Of a DNA stretch of 48,059 bases, positions 16,403 to 26,187 are shown piece after piece (the first letter of the stretch is position 1; every line of letters begins with the position of its first letter). The position numbers and the translations under genes were made by a program. The stretch is from Clostridia bacterium (GTDB taxonomy: Bacteria > Bacillota > Clostridia > Christensenellales > Aristaeellaceae). Location: positions 1 through 48,059 of the forward strand of contig WQXF01000005.1 of assembly GCA_009784985.1 (NCBI GenBank), written 5' to 3'. Below the pieces are notes generated by a model. It did not search any database, had not been told where the DNA came from, and worked only from the letters and a program-made list of their open reading frames with translations.

Positions 16403-19400
16403 TCAGTTCGCAAATTGTAGCGCTAGCATGGGGCCGGTGTTTTCGCGGGGCTGCCTTTGCAGCCAGCGGTAGAAGTTTCTTTTTGCGTCCTTGGATGTGA
16501 GCAAGTAGCGCTCCTGCAACACGATCTGGCCATCGGAATCGGCCCGCAGGAAGTGATCGCCTTGGTTGCTGCCTTCGGTAATACGCACGAGGACTTCTTC
16601 GTTGGTGGCCTGCTCCAGCGGATAGGAGCCCCAGTAGAAGCGGTCGGTATAGTGGGCAAAGGTGGTGGTATCCAACATGGTTGCCCTTAGGCTAGATACA
16701 TACTCCAACAGATGCTCGTCCAGCATGTAGGCCACCACAGCCTCATCTTTGGTGTCTCTGGCCACATAGGCGCGTACGATGTCAATGGTGGTGAGCACAT
16801 CCTGGCATAGGAAGGACGTGAACAGCCCGTTGAGGCTCAGGTCGAACCAGGTGGTATCTTTGGTATAGAGCATGGTAACCAGTTCCATGGCCACGGTGTC
16901 GACCAACAGCATGTTTTGCGTGGTCATTCCCAGTTCTACATCCCAAACGGCAACCTTCATTACCTCGCCGCTCTCACCGGGGATCACGATCAGTGTATCG
17001 GTGATGAAGTTGCGCTCGGTCTCAAAGTACGGGCCTACGTCAATGGCTTTTTGCACTTTATAGCTACCGGCCTCGTCGCTGATGTAAGCGATGATGTTGT
17101 GGTCTTCAAACACCGTCCAGCCAGCCTGGCACTCCTCGTGATAGGTGAGCCACAGCATGCCGCTTCCAAGCAGGTCAGCCTGGGCTTGGGCTTTGCCGAT
17201 GGGGCCAACGGGCAGAATCGTCAACGGATAGTCGGGATCCCTGCCCAACTCGTGGAGCAGATGATCTTCGTCACAATCATCGTCGTCATCGCTTGCGCCC
17301 AAGACGTCTTCGTCGTCGTCTGGCTTATCCTTTGGGTCTTTGGGATCGGCGGGGTCCTTAGGATCGTGGGGTTTGGTTATCGGCCGTAGCGCGATCACAA
17401 ATGTGAACCTATCCTGCGCTTCGGGGTCCAGCTCGTTGTTTGGCCCGATCACTTCAATGATCACCTCGTACATGCCGGGTTCGCCGATGTCCTCGGGATC
17501 AATCTCCACGCCGTCTTTTCTGACGATGATCCTGTAGTCTCTGTCTCTAACCACAGGGCCTGTGCCCCTCGTAAGGGAAACGTCCACAAGCTCCTCGTAG
17601 GTGGAGGGAGTCCTTTCTTCGCCGTATTCGTACACGTCCTTGGTTAAGTCTTCCGTGCCGATCCGGCGGGGCACGATCACAAAGGTAAACGTATCTTCCG
17701 CATCGGGATCCATCTGGTTGTTTGTTCCCAGGGCATTCACGGACACCATGTACTCGCCGGGCCCACCGATATCCTTGGGATTGATCACTTTGCCGTCTTT
17801 TTTAACGGTGATTTGGTAATCCGTTGACCTTACGGGATCGCCGCTGCCCCTGGTGAAGGAAACGTCTACCAGCTCCTCGTAGCTAGAAGGAATCCCCTCT
17901 TCGCCAAAGACATATTCGTCCAAAGTTAGGTCTTCCGTGCCGATCAAACGCGGGACAATCACAAACGTAAACCTATCTTCGGCATTGGGATCCATCTGGT
18001 TGATTGGCCCAATCGCTTCGATGATCACTTCGTATACGCCGGACTCGCCAATGTCCTGGGGATCAATCACCACGCCATCTTTTTGGATGATGATGGTGTA
18101 GTCCTTGTCTTTTGTTAGGGCGCCCCTGCCTCTGGTAAGGGAAACTTTCACAAGCTCCCCGTAGCTGCCGGGAATCCCCTCTTCGCCATAAACGTACGTT
18201 TCCTCGGTCAAATCCTCTGTGCCGATCAGGCGGGGCACAATCTCAAAGGTAAACGCGTCTTCGGCATCGGGATCCATCTGGTTGTACGGGCCGATGGCAT
18301 ACACAAACACTTCGTACACACCCAGCGGGCCGATATCCTGGGGATTGATCACCACGCCGTCTTTTTTGATGATGATCTCGTAGTCCGTATCGATTGCCAG
18401 GTCGCCCGTGCCCTTTTTGAGGGAAACGCTTACAAGCCTCTCATAGGCGCCGGGAATGCCCCTTTCGCCAATAACGTATATTTCTTTGGTTAGGTTTTTG
18501 GCATCGAGCAAGCGGGGGACAATCACAAACGTAAAGGTATCTTCCGCATCCGGGTCCAGCTCGTTATCCGGCCCGATGGCTTCGATGATCACCTCGTACT
18601 CGCCAGGTTCGCCGATGTCCTCGGGATCAATCTCTACGCCGTCTCTTCTGATGATGATCCTGTAGTCCCTGTCCCTAACCAAGGGGCCTCTGCCCCTGGT
18701 AAGGGAAACATCCACAAGGTCTTCATAGCTGCCGGGGATCTCCTCTTCGCCGTAGACGTACTCTTCTTTGGTTTGATCTTCCGTGCCAATCTGGCGCGGC
18801 ACAATGGTAAAGGTAAAGGTATCTTCCGCATCCGGGTCCAGCTCGTTGTTGGGCCCGATGGCTTCGATAATCACCTCGTACTCGCCGGGTTCGCCGATGT
18901 CTTCGGGATCAATCTCTACACCGTCTTTTTTAACGATAACCCTGTAGTCCCGGTCTCTTGTAAGGGCGCCCCTGCCCCTGGTAAAGGAGACGTCCACCAG
19001 CTCCTCGTAGGTAGAAGGAATGTCCTCGTCGCCAAAGACATATTCGTCCAAAGTCAGGTCTTCCGTATCAATCAGGCGGGGCAGGATCACAAAGGTAAAC
19101 GTATCCTCCGCATCGGGGTCCATCTGGTTGTTTTCTCCCAGGGCATTGACAGTTACGGTGTACTCGCCGGGTTCACCGATGTCCTTGGGATTGATCACCT
19201 TGCCGTCTTTTTTAACGGTGACCTGGTAATCCTTTGTCCTTTGGGGATTGCCCGAGCCCCTGGTGAAAGAAACTTTTACGAGTTCCTCGTAGGTGCGGGG
19301 AATCCCATCCTCGCCGTAGATGTACTCATCTTCGGTTAGGTCTTCTGTGCCAAGCAAACGGGGGATGATCTTAAACGTAAACGTTTCTTCGGCATCGGGA

Positions 19401-22400
19401 GCCATTTGGTTGTTGGGCCCAATGGCATAGATCAATACTTCGTACGTGCCCAACTCGCCGATGGCCTGGGGCTCAATCACATCATCGCCCATTTTTACGA
19501 TGATCTCATAATCCCCTTCCCACAATGGGTTGCCTTGGCCCCTTGCGAAGAAAACTTCGGCCAGCTCCCCGTAGGTACCGGGAATTCCCTGCTCACCGTA
19601 GACATACTCGTCTTCGGTTAGGTCTTTTGTGCCCAGCAGGCGCGGGATAATCTCAAAGGTAAAATACACATCCGCAGCCGGGTCCATCTCATTGTTTGGG
19701 CCAATGGCATACACAAACACTTCGTATTCGCCAAGTTCACCGATGGCCCCGGGATTTATCACCTTCCCATCGTGTTTTACGATGATCTGATAGTCCACGT
19801 TAAAATCCAGGTCGCCCGTTCCCTTTTTGAGGGAGAGATGCACAAGTTTCTCATAGTTGTCGGGAATCTCTTTGTCGCCGTAGATATACTCGCTTTTGGT
19901 AAGGTTTTCGGCGTCGATTATCCGGGGTACGATCTTAAAGTTAAATTGGTCTTTTGCTTCGGAGTCCATCTCGTTATTGGGCCCAATCGCGTAGACAAAC
20001 ACTTCATACTCGCCCAGCTCACCGATATCCTTGGGATCGATCTCTATGCCCTCCAGCTTTACGGTGATCCGGTAATCCTTAATCCTTGCCGGGTCGCCCT
20101 GGCCTCTTGTGAAGAAAACTTCCACCAGTTTGTCAAAGGTGGTAGGTATCCCCTCTTGGCCATAGACGTACTCATCCTGCGTCAGGTCTTTTGTGCCCAG
20201 CAGGCGCGGGATGATCTCAAACGTAAAATACACATCCGCGGCGGGGGCCATCTCGTTGTTGGGGCCAATGGCATACACAAACACTTCGTACTCGCCCAGC
20301 GCACCGATGACTTGGGGATCAATCTCCACGCCGTTCCTTTTAACGATGATCTCGTAGTCCCTGCTGATCGTTAGGCTGCCACCGCCTGCGCCCTCTTTAA
20401 TGGAAAGCTCCACCAGCTGGGCGTAGCTGCTAGGAATCTCATCGTCACCGTACACGTACTCTTCTTTGGTAAGGTCTTTTGTGTTCAGCAAGCGGGGCGA
20501 TATAGTAATGGTAAAACTTGCGGTTTTGTGGTCACCAGATACGGTGGCTACGCTGCTTTCGGAATCAAAGCGGTACCGTTGATTCTCAATCCTTACGGTA
20601 ACGGTATAGGTGCCCACCGTGCCGATCGTGCCGCCGGCCGCGTTTGTAACGGACACCGTGTAGAAGCTGGGATCGCCCTGCTGCCAAGCGATTTTGTGCT
20701 CGGGCAGGATGGCGATGGCGTCCGCAAAGGCGGAATTGTCCTCATGGCCGGTAAGCACATTGGCCACAGCGACGCTGCTCGCGCCGTAGGCCGGGCTCAA
20801 CATACCGTATACAAAGGCGTCGTTTTGCCAAGGCGCGGGCACATCAATGGGCGCCACAAGGGTAAAGGTGTTTGACTTATTGATGAGTGCGTAGTTGCCA
20901 TTGTCCATCACGATTTCGATTCTGTACTGGCCGGGCTCGGCAAAAGCGAGCGCTATAAGGCCAGCATTCGGGAGTATCGTTTGGTACGGTAGTAGCCCTT
21001 CGTTGCGATAGACATGGATTTCCTTGATCAGATCTCTGTTGGTGTGGCCAAAGGGCAGCTTCTGTGGGCCGCTCAGGCCCAGCTCGGCGGCGGTGGCATA
21101 CAGATCGATGTACTCCATATAAGGAACGCCATCGAGCACCATGGTGCCGCTCAGTTGCCAGTCGTTTCTCACCGGGCAGGGTTGAACGATCAGGGTTCCG
21201 CCCTGGGGCGGATTGGGGCGATAGTAATACGTGTTTTTGTCCCGCATAGTGATTACATCGCTGTAGGCGCCTACCTCTATGGCAGAGTTTGGTACACCGC
21301 CTTGCCATTGGGAATCCTGCCACTCGACAATGAGCGATTCCTTAATGCCCAACCCCAGAGGCACCAGGCTAGCGAGTATGGAAGCCACCATTCGATTTTC
21401 GGTTATTGCTACATCATTTAAAATGGGCGCATGGAACGCATCCACGTTCGGTAGCGGCTCACCATACAAAATGCGCAGGTCGTTCACATAGCTTACACCG
21501 ATGCCCTGGGGCCGGTATTCCACATTCTCAATCGGGAACACCCACAAATCGCCGTTTGCATGGCCAAATTTGAAACCATTGTAGTTATACAAATCGTTCA
21601 TCGTGGCGGAGATATGGTAATTCATTTTGTTCCCATGCATGTGAATATCCGGGTTTATCGGCGCGAGGGGGCGGCCGTTTGGATGCCAGTTCGCGAAGGT
21701 AAATGCGGGGCCATCGTCTTCCATGTTGTCTTCTGTAGGAGCCCACTTGTTTACCCCCAGGAAGGTAATGTTGGTAATATTTGTGCCGAAAAAGAGCGGG
21801 TTGATCGACAGGTTTTGCAGAAAGATCTTTACGTTCTCTTCCTGGCCCGCCAAGGGTATGAGCTCAGCATCCGTACTTAAGGCGCTAAGGGCCATCATCG
21901 GCGCAAAAAGGCTTTCTTCCACCGCCCAAGCAGCAGTCAGGATCACATCGCCCTTTTGGGCTACGGCAACATACGCATCGCCGGCATCGCGGGCGTTGAG
22001 GTCGCCGCTCCAAGCCCAATCGCCTACATCATTTGGATAAGAAGCAACAACGCTGGCGTCATCCTCATCCACAATCTCTACAACCAGGAATGTGGGCGCA
22101 AGCAACTCCCCTGTGTACATAAGGGTGGCGCTCTCTGGCAGCACCTTTAGTTGGTAGCGAACACTTTCTTCTTTTGCATTTTCTTCTTTATCTTCTGAAT
22201 TCCCAGACTCATCGGCAGGCGGGGTGGCGTTCTCTTCGGCGCCCTGTGTATCAGCCCCTTCAGCCGGGGTTTCACCTTCCGTTCCATCATTTGTAGGAGA
22301 ATTGGGGTTGCTGTTTATTTCTTGGCCGGCATCGCCAGCCTTGCTTTCATTGTTATCCACAGTTGTCGCATTATCGGCGGCCGCATCGTTTGGCGCGCCC

Positions 22401-22717
22401 ACATTCTCCCCTGAAGACGGCGGGATATTCCTTCTCGGGTTGACCCCTATCCCGTTTTCGCTACGGAGCCCACGCCGGCTCCGCCTTCCTTGATTCGGGC
22501 CTTCATCCAGGCCTTCGGTCTCCTCTGATTCCAGGATGTTATCCGGGTTGATTCTGGATTCCCTGTTTGTGAATGATCTGTTTCCGAAAGACCTGTTTGT
22601 TTGAGCGCTTGCCCACATTGTTCCTAGGGCAAAACCAGGCGTTGGCAGTGTGGCAGCAACCATCAAAAGAATCAAAAAACTTGCCACAAAGCGTCTAGTA
22701 ACCGTAGACTTTCCCAT
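16403..22717 (-). CDS. Giant secreted protein with 11 tandem ~95-residue repeats (2104 aa)
   Basis: A signal peptide (FVASFLILLMVAATLPTPGFA) is followed by a low-complexity Asn/Glu-rich stretch to about residue 190, a non-repetitive ectodomain to about 640, and an MBG-like domain. Eleven repeats then span about 740-1775, each opening with PRLxGTEDLTxDEYVYGE and closing with DPDAEDTFTFVI. A Pro/Asp/Lys linker (DPKDPADPKDPKD) leads to a 290-residue C-terminal domain of unknown type. There is no LPXTG signal or S-layer homology motif, so the mode of retention is unknown. AAGGGAGG lies 11 bases before the ATG. The repeats resemble bacterial adhesin beta-domains (YDG/MBG type). Adhesion or biofilm matrix is likely but unproven. 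Confidence 0.75.
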   Translation of the reverse strand: MGKSTVTRRFVASFLILLMVAATLPTPGFALGTMWASAQTNRSFGNRSFTNRESRINPDNILESEETEGLDEGPNQGRRSRRGLRSENGIGVNPRRNIPPSSGENVGAPNDAAADNATTVDNNESKAGDAGQEINSNPNSPTNDGTEGETPAEGADTQGAEENATPPADESGNSEDKEENAKEESVRYQLKVLPESATLMYTGELLAPTFLVVEIVDEDDASVVASYPNDVGDWAWSGDLNARDAGDAYVAVAQKGDVILTAAWAVEESLFAPMMALSALSTDAELIPLAGQEENVKIFLQNLSINPLFFGTNITNITFLGVNKWAPTEDNMEDDGPAFTFANWHPNGRPLAPINPDIHMHGNKMNYHISATMNDLYNYNGFKFGHANGDLWVFPIENVEYRPQGIGVSYVNDLRILYGEPLPNVDAFHAPILNDVAITENRMVASILASLVPLGLGIKESLIVEWQDSQWQGGVPNSAIEVGAYSDVITMRDKNTYYYRPNPPQGGTLIVQPCPVRNDWQLSGTMVLDGVPYMEYIDLYATAAELGLSGPQKLPFGHTNRDLIKEIHVYRNEGLLPYQTILPNAGLIALAFAEPGQYRIEIVMDNGNYALINKSNTFTLVAPIDVPAPWQNDAFVYGMLSPAYGASSVAVANVLTGHEDNSAFADAIAILPEHKIAWQQGDPSFYTVSVTNAAGGTIGTVGTYTVTVRIENQRYRFDSESSVATVSGDHKTASFTITISPRLLNTKDLTKEEYVYGDDEIPSSYAQLVELSIKEGAGGGSLTISRDYEIIVKRNGVEIDPQVIGALGEYEVFVYAIGPNNEMAPAADVYFTFEIIPRLLGTKDLTQDEYVYGQEGIPTTFDKLVEVFFTRGQGDPARIKDYRITVKLEGIEIDPKDIGELGEYEVFVYAIGPNNEMDSEAKDQFNFKIVPRIIDAENLTKSEYIYGDKEIPDNYEKLVHLSLKKGTGDLDFNVDYQIIVKHDGKVINPGAIGELGEYEVFVYAIGPNNEMDPAADVYFTFEIIPRLLGTKDLTEDEYVYGEQGIPGTYGELAEVFFARGQGNPLWEGDYEIIVKMGDDVIEPQAIGELGTYEVLIYAIGPNNQMAPDAEETFTFKIIPRLLGTEDLTEDEYIYGEDGIPRTYEELVKVSFTRGSGNPQRTKDYQVTVKKDGKVINPKDIGEPGEYTVTVNALGENNQMDPDAEDTFTFVILPRLIDTEDLTLDEYVFGDEDIPSTYEELVDVSFTRGRGALTRDRDYRVIVKKDGVEIDPEDIGEPGEYEVIIEAIGPNNELDPDAEDTFTFTIVPRQIGTEDQTKEEYVYGEEEIPGSYEDLVDVSLTRGRGPLVRDRDYRIIIRRDGVEIDPEDIGEPGEYEVIIEAIGPDNELDPDAEDTFTFVIVPRLLDAKNLTKEIYVIGERGIPGAYERLVSVSLKKGTGDLAIDTDYEIIIKKDGVVINPQDIGPLGVYEVFVYAIGPYNQMDPDAEDAFTFEIVPRLIGTEDLTEETYVYGEEGIPGSYGELVKVSLTRGRGALTKDKDYTIIIQKDGVVIDPQDIGESGVYEVIIEAIGPINQMDPNAEDRFTFVIVPRLIGTEDLTLDEYVFGEEGIPSSYEELVDVSFTRGSGDPVRSTDYQITVKKDGKVINPKDIGGPGEYMVSVNALGTNNQMDPDAEDTFTFVIVPRRIGTEDLTKDVYEYGEERTPSTYEELVDVSLTRGTGPVVRDRDYRIIVRKDGVEIDPEDIGEPGMYEVIIEVIGPNNELDPEAQDRFTFVIALRPITKPHDPKDPADPKDPKDKPDDDEDVLGASDDDDDCDEDHLLHELGRDPDYPLTILPVGPIGKAQAQADLLGSGMLWLTYHEECQAGWTVFEDHNIIAYISDEAGSYKVQKAIDVGPYFETERNFITDTLIVIPGESGEVMKVAVWDVELGMTTQNMLLVDTVAMELVTMLYTKDTTWFDLSLNGLFTSFLCQDVLTTIDIVRAYVARDTKDEAVVAYMLDEHLLEYVSSLRATMLDTTTFAHYTDRFYWGSYPLEQATNEEVLVRITEGSNQGDHFLRADSDGQIVLQERYLLTSKDAKRNFYRWLQRQPRENTGPMLALQFAN
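17385..20510 (-). repeat. Eleven ~285-bp coding repeats in the giant secreted protein
   Basis: Consecutive units are about 94-95 codons long. They fall into three types by the segment after the central strand: EVFVYAIGP-like (units 1-4 and 8), EVIIEAIGP-like (units 6, 7, 9 and 11) and VNALG-like (units 5 and 10). Units of the same type are often not neighbours, which suggests block duplication or gene conversion. Confidence 0.85.
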
Positions 22718-23163
22718 TTGTTCATCAACCTCCCTTGTACTTTACGAACTTTTGTAACCATACCCATCTATATCAATGAACCGACTGAAAAGCGTTTTCT
22801 CTCGCTTCCACAGAGATCAGCGGTTCAGGGCTTTTGTGTTTGCGACAAAAGTATTTCGCGATTCAACTCCTTTCTTTCGAAAATGCGACAATTGTCTCAA
22901 ATTTGTTACGATATTACCACGTTTTTATTTCTGTGTCAAGCGTTTTCTGGAGTTATTTTGGCAAAAAGCAAAAAAACATTAATAAACATTTAATAACCGA
23001 GGTGTATCAAGCCTTTGCGCCACCTCATCAGAAAAAATTTTTATTCGTTATGTTTATAACGAACACAATGATTTCACACTGGCAACCTACTGCCGCCTTT
23101 GTATTCCTGTCTATTGATGTGATATAATCAACATACTAACCTTGCCGAAAGAGAGGGATTGGC
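22718..23163. other. AT-rich intergenic region between divergent genes
   Basis: This 446-bp interval between the giant gene and the zinc-ribbon gene has no convincing coding region. It holds a perfect 8-bp hairpin, TTCGTTAT (23044-23051) with ATAACGAA (23056-23063), and a looser pair TGAACCG/CGGTTCA near 22780 and 22830. On the plus strand a -35 TTGTAT (23099-23104) and a -10 TATAAT (23123-23128), 18 bp apart, should drive the zinc-ribbon gene. Confidence 0.55.
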
Positions 23164-23883
23164 ATGTCTACATCGCCGGCTGTTTGCCCGCTGTGCGCCC
23201 AGGTGCATGCGTTGAACCCCCAGGAGTTGCCCGAATCCTTGCCCTGCGAGGGATGCGGCGTTACACTCCAACCCCGCGCCCATGGCGCTGCGGTTTTGCT
23301 GGAGCCGCAAAAGGCCGGCCCACCCACCGAAAAACCCGAGGTAGAGGCGCTGCTGGCCCAGGCCGATCAAGAACGCAAGCCAAACCGTGCCTATGCCCAC
23401 ATCCAAAAGGCGCTGGAGATAGACCCAAACAGTTTTGCCGCAAACCGGGCCCTGCTGTATCATGGCAGGCTCCACGAGGCAATAAAACGGCCGGGGGACT
23501 ATTCGGTGATCAAATGCTATTTGCTCAACGTGTTTGAGGATCCGGCCAGTTACACCGCCCAAAAGCTGGACGAGCGCATCAAAGAACTATTTTTTGATCC
23601 GTTGCTGGCGCGCACGGCCACCCTCAGCGGCGACGAGGCTGGATTTTTGCCCACCTATTTGCGGCACCTGGCACGGGAATACATGCGCGTATTTGTGCGC
23701 GGGCGCAACACCGTAAGCCGTGGGGCTTTCGGTTTTTCCCGTTCAGCGGATACGGTGCGCCAGCGGTGTGAGCAAATCGTGGCCCACATGGTGCGCAACG
23801 TAAGCGCCGAACCCAGGCTCACCGAGGAGCAGCGCGAGCTGGTGAGCGAAGCGTTGGCGTATGGATTGGATGCGACCAATTAA
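23164..23883 (+). CDS. Zinc-ribbon protein with TPR-like helical region
   Basis: This 239-residue cytoplasmic protein has two Cys pairs near the N-terminus (CPLC at about residue 9 and CEGCG at about 29) that form a probable zinc ribbon. A TPR-like helical repeat (AYAHIQKALEIDPNSFAANRALLYHG, about 77-102) and a helical C-terminal part follow. GAGGG lies seven bases before the ATG. The stop is followed directly by the RBS of the next gene, so the two are an operon leading toward maf and mreB. A function is not recognised. Similar domain style (zinc ribbon plus TPR) recurs in the gene at 40224. Confidence 0.65.
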   Translation: MSTSPAVCPLCAQVHALNPQELPESLPCEGCGVTLQPRAHGAAVLLEPQKAGPPTEKPEVEALLAQADQERKPNRAYAHIQKALEIDPNSFAANRALLYHGRLHEAIKRPGDYSVIKCYLLNVFEDPASYTAQKLDERIKELFFDPLLARTATLSGDEAGFLPTYLRHLAREYMRVFVRGRNTVSRGAFGFSRSADTVRQRCEQIVAHMVRNVSAEPRLTEEQRELVSEALAYGLDATN

Positions 23884-23896
23884 GGAGAAAAACATC

Positions 23897-24523
23897 GTGG
23901 AAGAAAAAAAAGAGCGCAGACCCTTGCGGCTTTTTGCAAAACTGTTTTTGCTGTTGCGGTGGCTGGCGCTTATCGTGCTGTCACTGGGTTGCGTGGCGGT
24001 GTTTTATGTGGCGGTGGTGATGGGTGAGGTGCCCGAACAGCAACAGGCCGAAACCCTGGAGGCCGCCACCCCCATGCCGCCCCCTCCCCCCTTGCCCGGT
24101 GCGGCCCGCAGCATAGAGAGTGTGGATCTGCCCCAATTGCAGGCTCTGTTTCCGGCGTACCTGGCCACCCTGCCTGCCGAGCAGAATTTTTCGCTGGTAT
24201 CCGGAAGGGTGGAGGATGCCCGCATCAACGGCGCCGGAAGGATGTGCCGGGTGGTGACGCTCACCTATTCCCATCCTGCCTTACAACACGAAGTAGTGGT
24301 GCGCAGCGCGATTCCGGGGGCGTACATCGCCCGGTATGCGCAAAACGGATTTGCATTACATTACGGCACGACAGCCCTGGGCAAACTGCCGGCCATGGAA
24401 CTCACCGTGGGCAGCCAACGCTATTACGTAGCGACTTACGATGAGGTAGTATACGCAGTGGAAGGCCCCAATGCCATGGCCGAACTGGCCAATGTGCCCG
24501 GCTGGGTGGCCATGGGGCCGTGA
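23897..24523 (+). CDS. Single-pass membrane protein, unknown function
   Basis: The 208-residue product has a basic N-terminus, one membrane helix (about residues 20-45, LFLLLRWLALIVLSLGCVAVFYVAVV), a proline-rich segment (MPPPPPLPG) and an extracytoplasmic domain of about 130 residues. The start is GTG 23897, nine bases after AAGGAG (23882-23887). An in-frame ATG at 23861 would overlap the preceding gene and lacks a ribosome binding site. It precedes the maf-mreB cluster, so an envelope role is plausible, but I know no family for it. Confidence 0.65.
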   Translation: MEEKKERRPLRLFAKLFLLLRWLALIVLSLGCVAVFYVAVVMGEVPEQQQAETLEAATPMPPPPPLPGAARSIESVDLPQLQALFPAYLATLPAEQNFSLVSGRVEDARINGAGRMCRVVTLTYSHPALQHEVVVRSAIPGAYIARYAQNGFALHYGTTALGKLPAMELTVGSQRYYVATYDEVVYAVEGPNAMAELANVPGWVAMGP

Positions 24524-24548
24524 CAAATAGTGATTCATATGGTATAAT
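24520..24548 (+). promoter_or_regulatory. Promoter of the maf-mreB cluster
   Basis: A -35 GTGACA (24520-24525), overlapping the TGA stop of the upstream gene, and a -10 TATAAT (24543-24548) are exactly 17 bp apart. A GAGGAGGGGG ribosome binding site and the maf ATG follow. Confidence 0.65.
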
Positions 24549-24568
24549 ATTTTGTTGAGGAGGGGGCT

Positions 24569-25138
24569 ATGCCAAACACAGACACGATCATACTGGCTTC
24601 GGGTTCGCCCAGGCGGCGGGAGCTGCTGGGGTATATGGGCATACCCTTTGAAGTGATGGTTACCAACGTGGACGAGATCGTAGCCCACCCCACACCCGAT
24701 TGCGCGCTGGAGCTGGCCATACGCAAAGCCCGGGCTGCCGCCCAGGCGTTGGCGGGGAGCCAAAAAGGGCTGATATTGGCCGCCGACACCGTGGTATGGT
24801 GCGAGGATCAGCTGCTGGGCAAACCGGTGGATGAAGCCGATGCAAAGCGTATGCTGGCGCTGATCACCGGGCGCTGGCACGAGGTATTCACCGGCGTGTG
24901 CGTGATCCATCCAAGCGGGCGCGAAGAAACATTGCTGGAGCGCTCCCGGGTGCACTTGGTGTCCCTTACCCAGGCCGAGATCGCCGCCTATGTCGCCACC
25001 GGCGAACCCATGGACAAGGCCGGAGCCTATGCCATCCAGGGTTTGGGCGGCGCGTTTATCGACAAAATCGAGGGATCGCCTTCGAATGTAATGGGTTTGC
25101 CCATGGCACAAACGAGAGAATTGCTAAGGAGAATGTAG
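24569..25138 (+). CDS. maf: Maf family nucleoside triphosphate pyrophosphatase
   Basis: The 189-residue protein is full length for Maf, a pyrophosphatase that hydrolyses non-canonical or canonical dNTP/UTP to the monophosphate and is linked to septum inhibition in Bacillus. The signature ILASGSPRRRELL is at residues 9-21. The metal and substrate residues of the family are in LAADTVVW (about residue 70) and GAYAIQGLGGAFID (about 150). It stands directly before mreB, whose ribosome binding site lies in the maf 3' end, which is the classical Bacillota arrangement. Confidence 0.92.
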   Translation: MPNTDTIILASGSPRRRELLGYMGIPFEVMVTNVDEIVAHPTPDCALELAIRKARAAAQALAGSQKGLILAADTVVWCEDQLLGKPVDEADAKRMLALITGRWHEVFTGVCVIHPSGREETLLERSRVHLVSLTQAEIAAYVATGEPMDKAGAYAIQGLGGAFIDKIEGSPSNVMGLPMAQTRELLRRM

Positions 25139-25139
25139 A

Positions 25140-26165
25140 TTGGCACTGTTAGCACCGGATATCGGCATTGATTTGGGAACCTGCAACTTTCGCCTGAGTG
25201 TTAAGGGCAAGGGCATCGTGATCTACGAGCCCACCATCGCCGTGGTGCGCAACAACGCCAAGCGCGAGATTCTGGCCATCGGCATCGACGCCCAGGTGCT
25301 CCTGGGCCGCACTTCGGAAGAGACGCTCACCATCCGCCCGCTGGTGGACAGCGTGATCGCCGACTTTGACATGACGGAGCTGATGCTGCGTTACTTTATC
25401 CGCAAGGGCATCGGCGGCGGGTTTTTGTCCAGGCCCCGCATGGTGATCACCGTGCCCTGCGGCTTAACTGACGTGGAGCGCCGGGCGGTGAACGAAGCAG
25501 CCCGTGTGGCCGGGGCCCGCTCGGTACACATCGTGGACCAGCCCTTTGCCGCAGCCATCGGCACCGGCCTTCCGGTGTATGACCCCACGGGCAGCATGCT
25601 GGTAAACATCGGCGGCGGTATCACCGAGGCCGCCCTTATCTCCCTGAACGGTGTGGTGGTATCCCGTTCCATCCGGGTGGCGGGCAACAAAATGGACGAG
25701 GCCATCGTTAATTACGTGAAGCGTGTGTACAACATGCTCATCAGCGACCGCACTGCCGAGGCGTTAAAGATGGACTTGGGTTCGGCCATACAGCCCGCCG
25801 ATCCCATCAAGGCCATGGTGCGGGGCAGGGACTTGCTTACCGGCCTGCCCATGACTGTGGAACTTGACTCCGTGCAGGTACACGAGGCCCTTCGGGAGCC
25901 GCTGACCGCTATTGTGGGCGCGGTGCGCTGGGTGTTGGAGCGCACGCCCCCCGAACTTGCTGTGGACGTGCTGCGTACCGGCATTTACCTAACCGGCGGT
26001 TCGGCCCAGTTGACGGGCATTGATGTGCTGATCGCTTCGGAATTGGGCATCCCGGTGCTCATTGCCAACGAAGCCAGCGATTGCGCCGCACAGGGCGTGG
26101 GCTACTTGGCCGAAAACATCGAGATGATCGCCCGCATCGGCAAGGGTGATCCCCTGACTGAGTAA
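25140..26165 (+). CDS. mreB: Rod shape-determining protein MreB
   Basis: This 341-residue actin homologue forms filaments under the membrane that guide lateral wall synthesis. The phosphate-1 loop reads IGIDLGTCNF, the adenosine and phosphate-2 region VNIGGGITEAALIS, and the C-terminal YLTGGSAQLTG is typical. The TTG start, one base after the maf stop and eight bases after AAGGAG, is the only one that keeps the conserved N-terminus. It heads mreC, mreC-like, mreD, PBP2, minD and rodA in one direction with short gaps. Divergence in the first loop (TCNF instead of TANT) is minor. Confidence 0.93.
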   Translation: MALLAPDIGIDLGTCNFRLSVKGKGIVIYEPTIAVVRNNAKREILAIGIDAQVLLGRTSEETLTIRPLVDSVIADFDMTELMLRYFIRKGIGGGFLSRPRMVITVPCGLTDVERRAVNEAARVAGARSVHIVDQPFAAAIGTGLPVYDPTGSMLVNIGGGITEAALISLNGVVVSRSIRVAGNKMDEAIVNYVKRVYNMLISDRTAEALKMDLGSAIQPADPIKAMVRGRDLLTGLPMTVELDSVQVHEALREPLTAIVGAVRWVLERTPPELAVDVLRTGIYLTGGSAQLTGIDVLIASELGIPVLIANEASDCAAQGVGYLAENIEMIARIGKGDPLTE

Positions 26166-26187
26166 AACATATCTCGAGGAGGAAAAC

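Noticed and set aside
17385-20510. Regular ~285-bp periodicity as a CRISPR or non-coding satellite array
   Set aside because: The period is exactly in codons, units are protein-level repeats, and there are no short palindromic repeats with unique spacers.
22718-23127. Plus-strand open frames in the AT-rich interval
   Set aside because: They lack ribosome binding sites and protein-like composition, and overlap each other in different frames.
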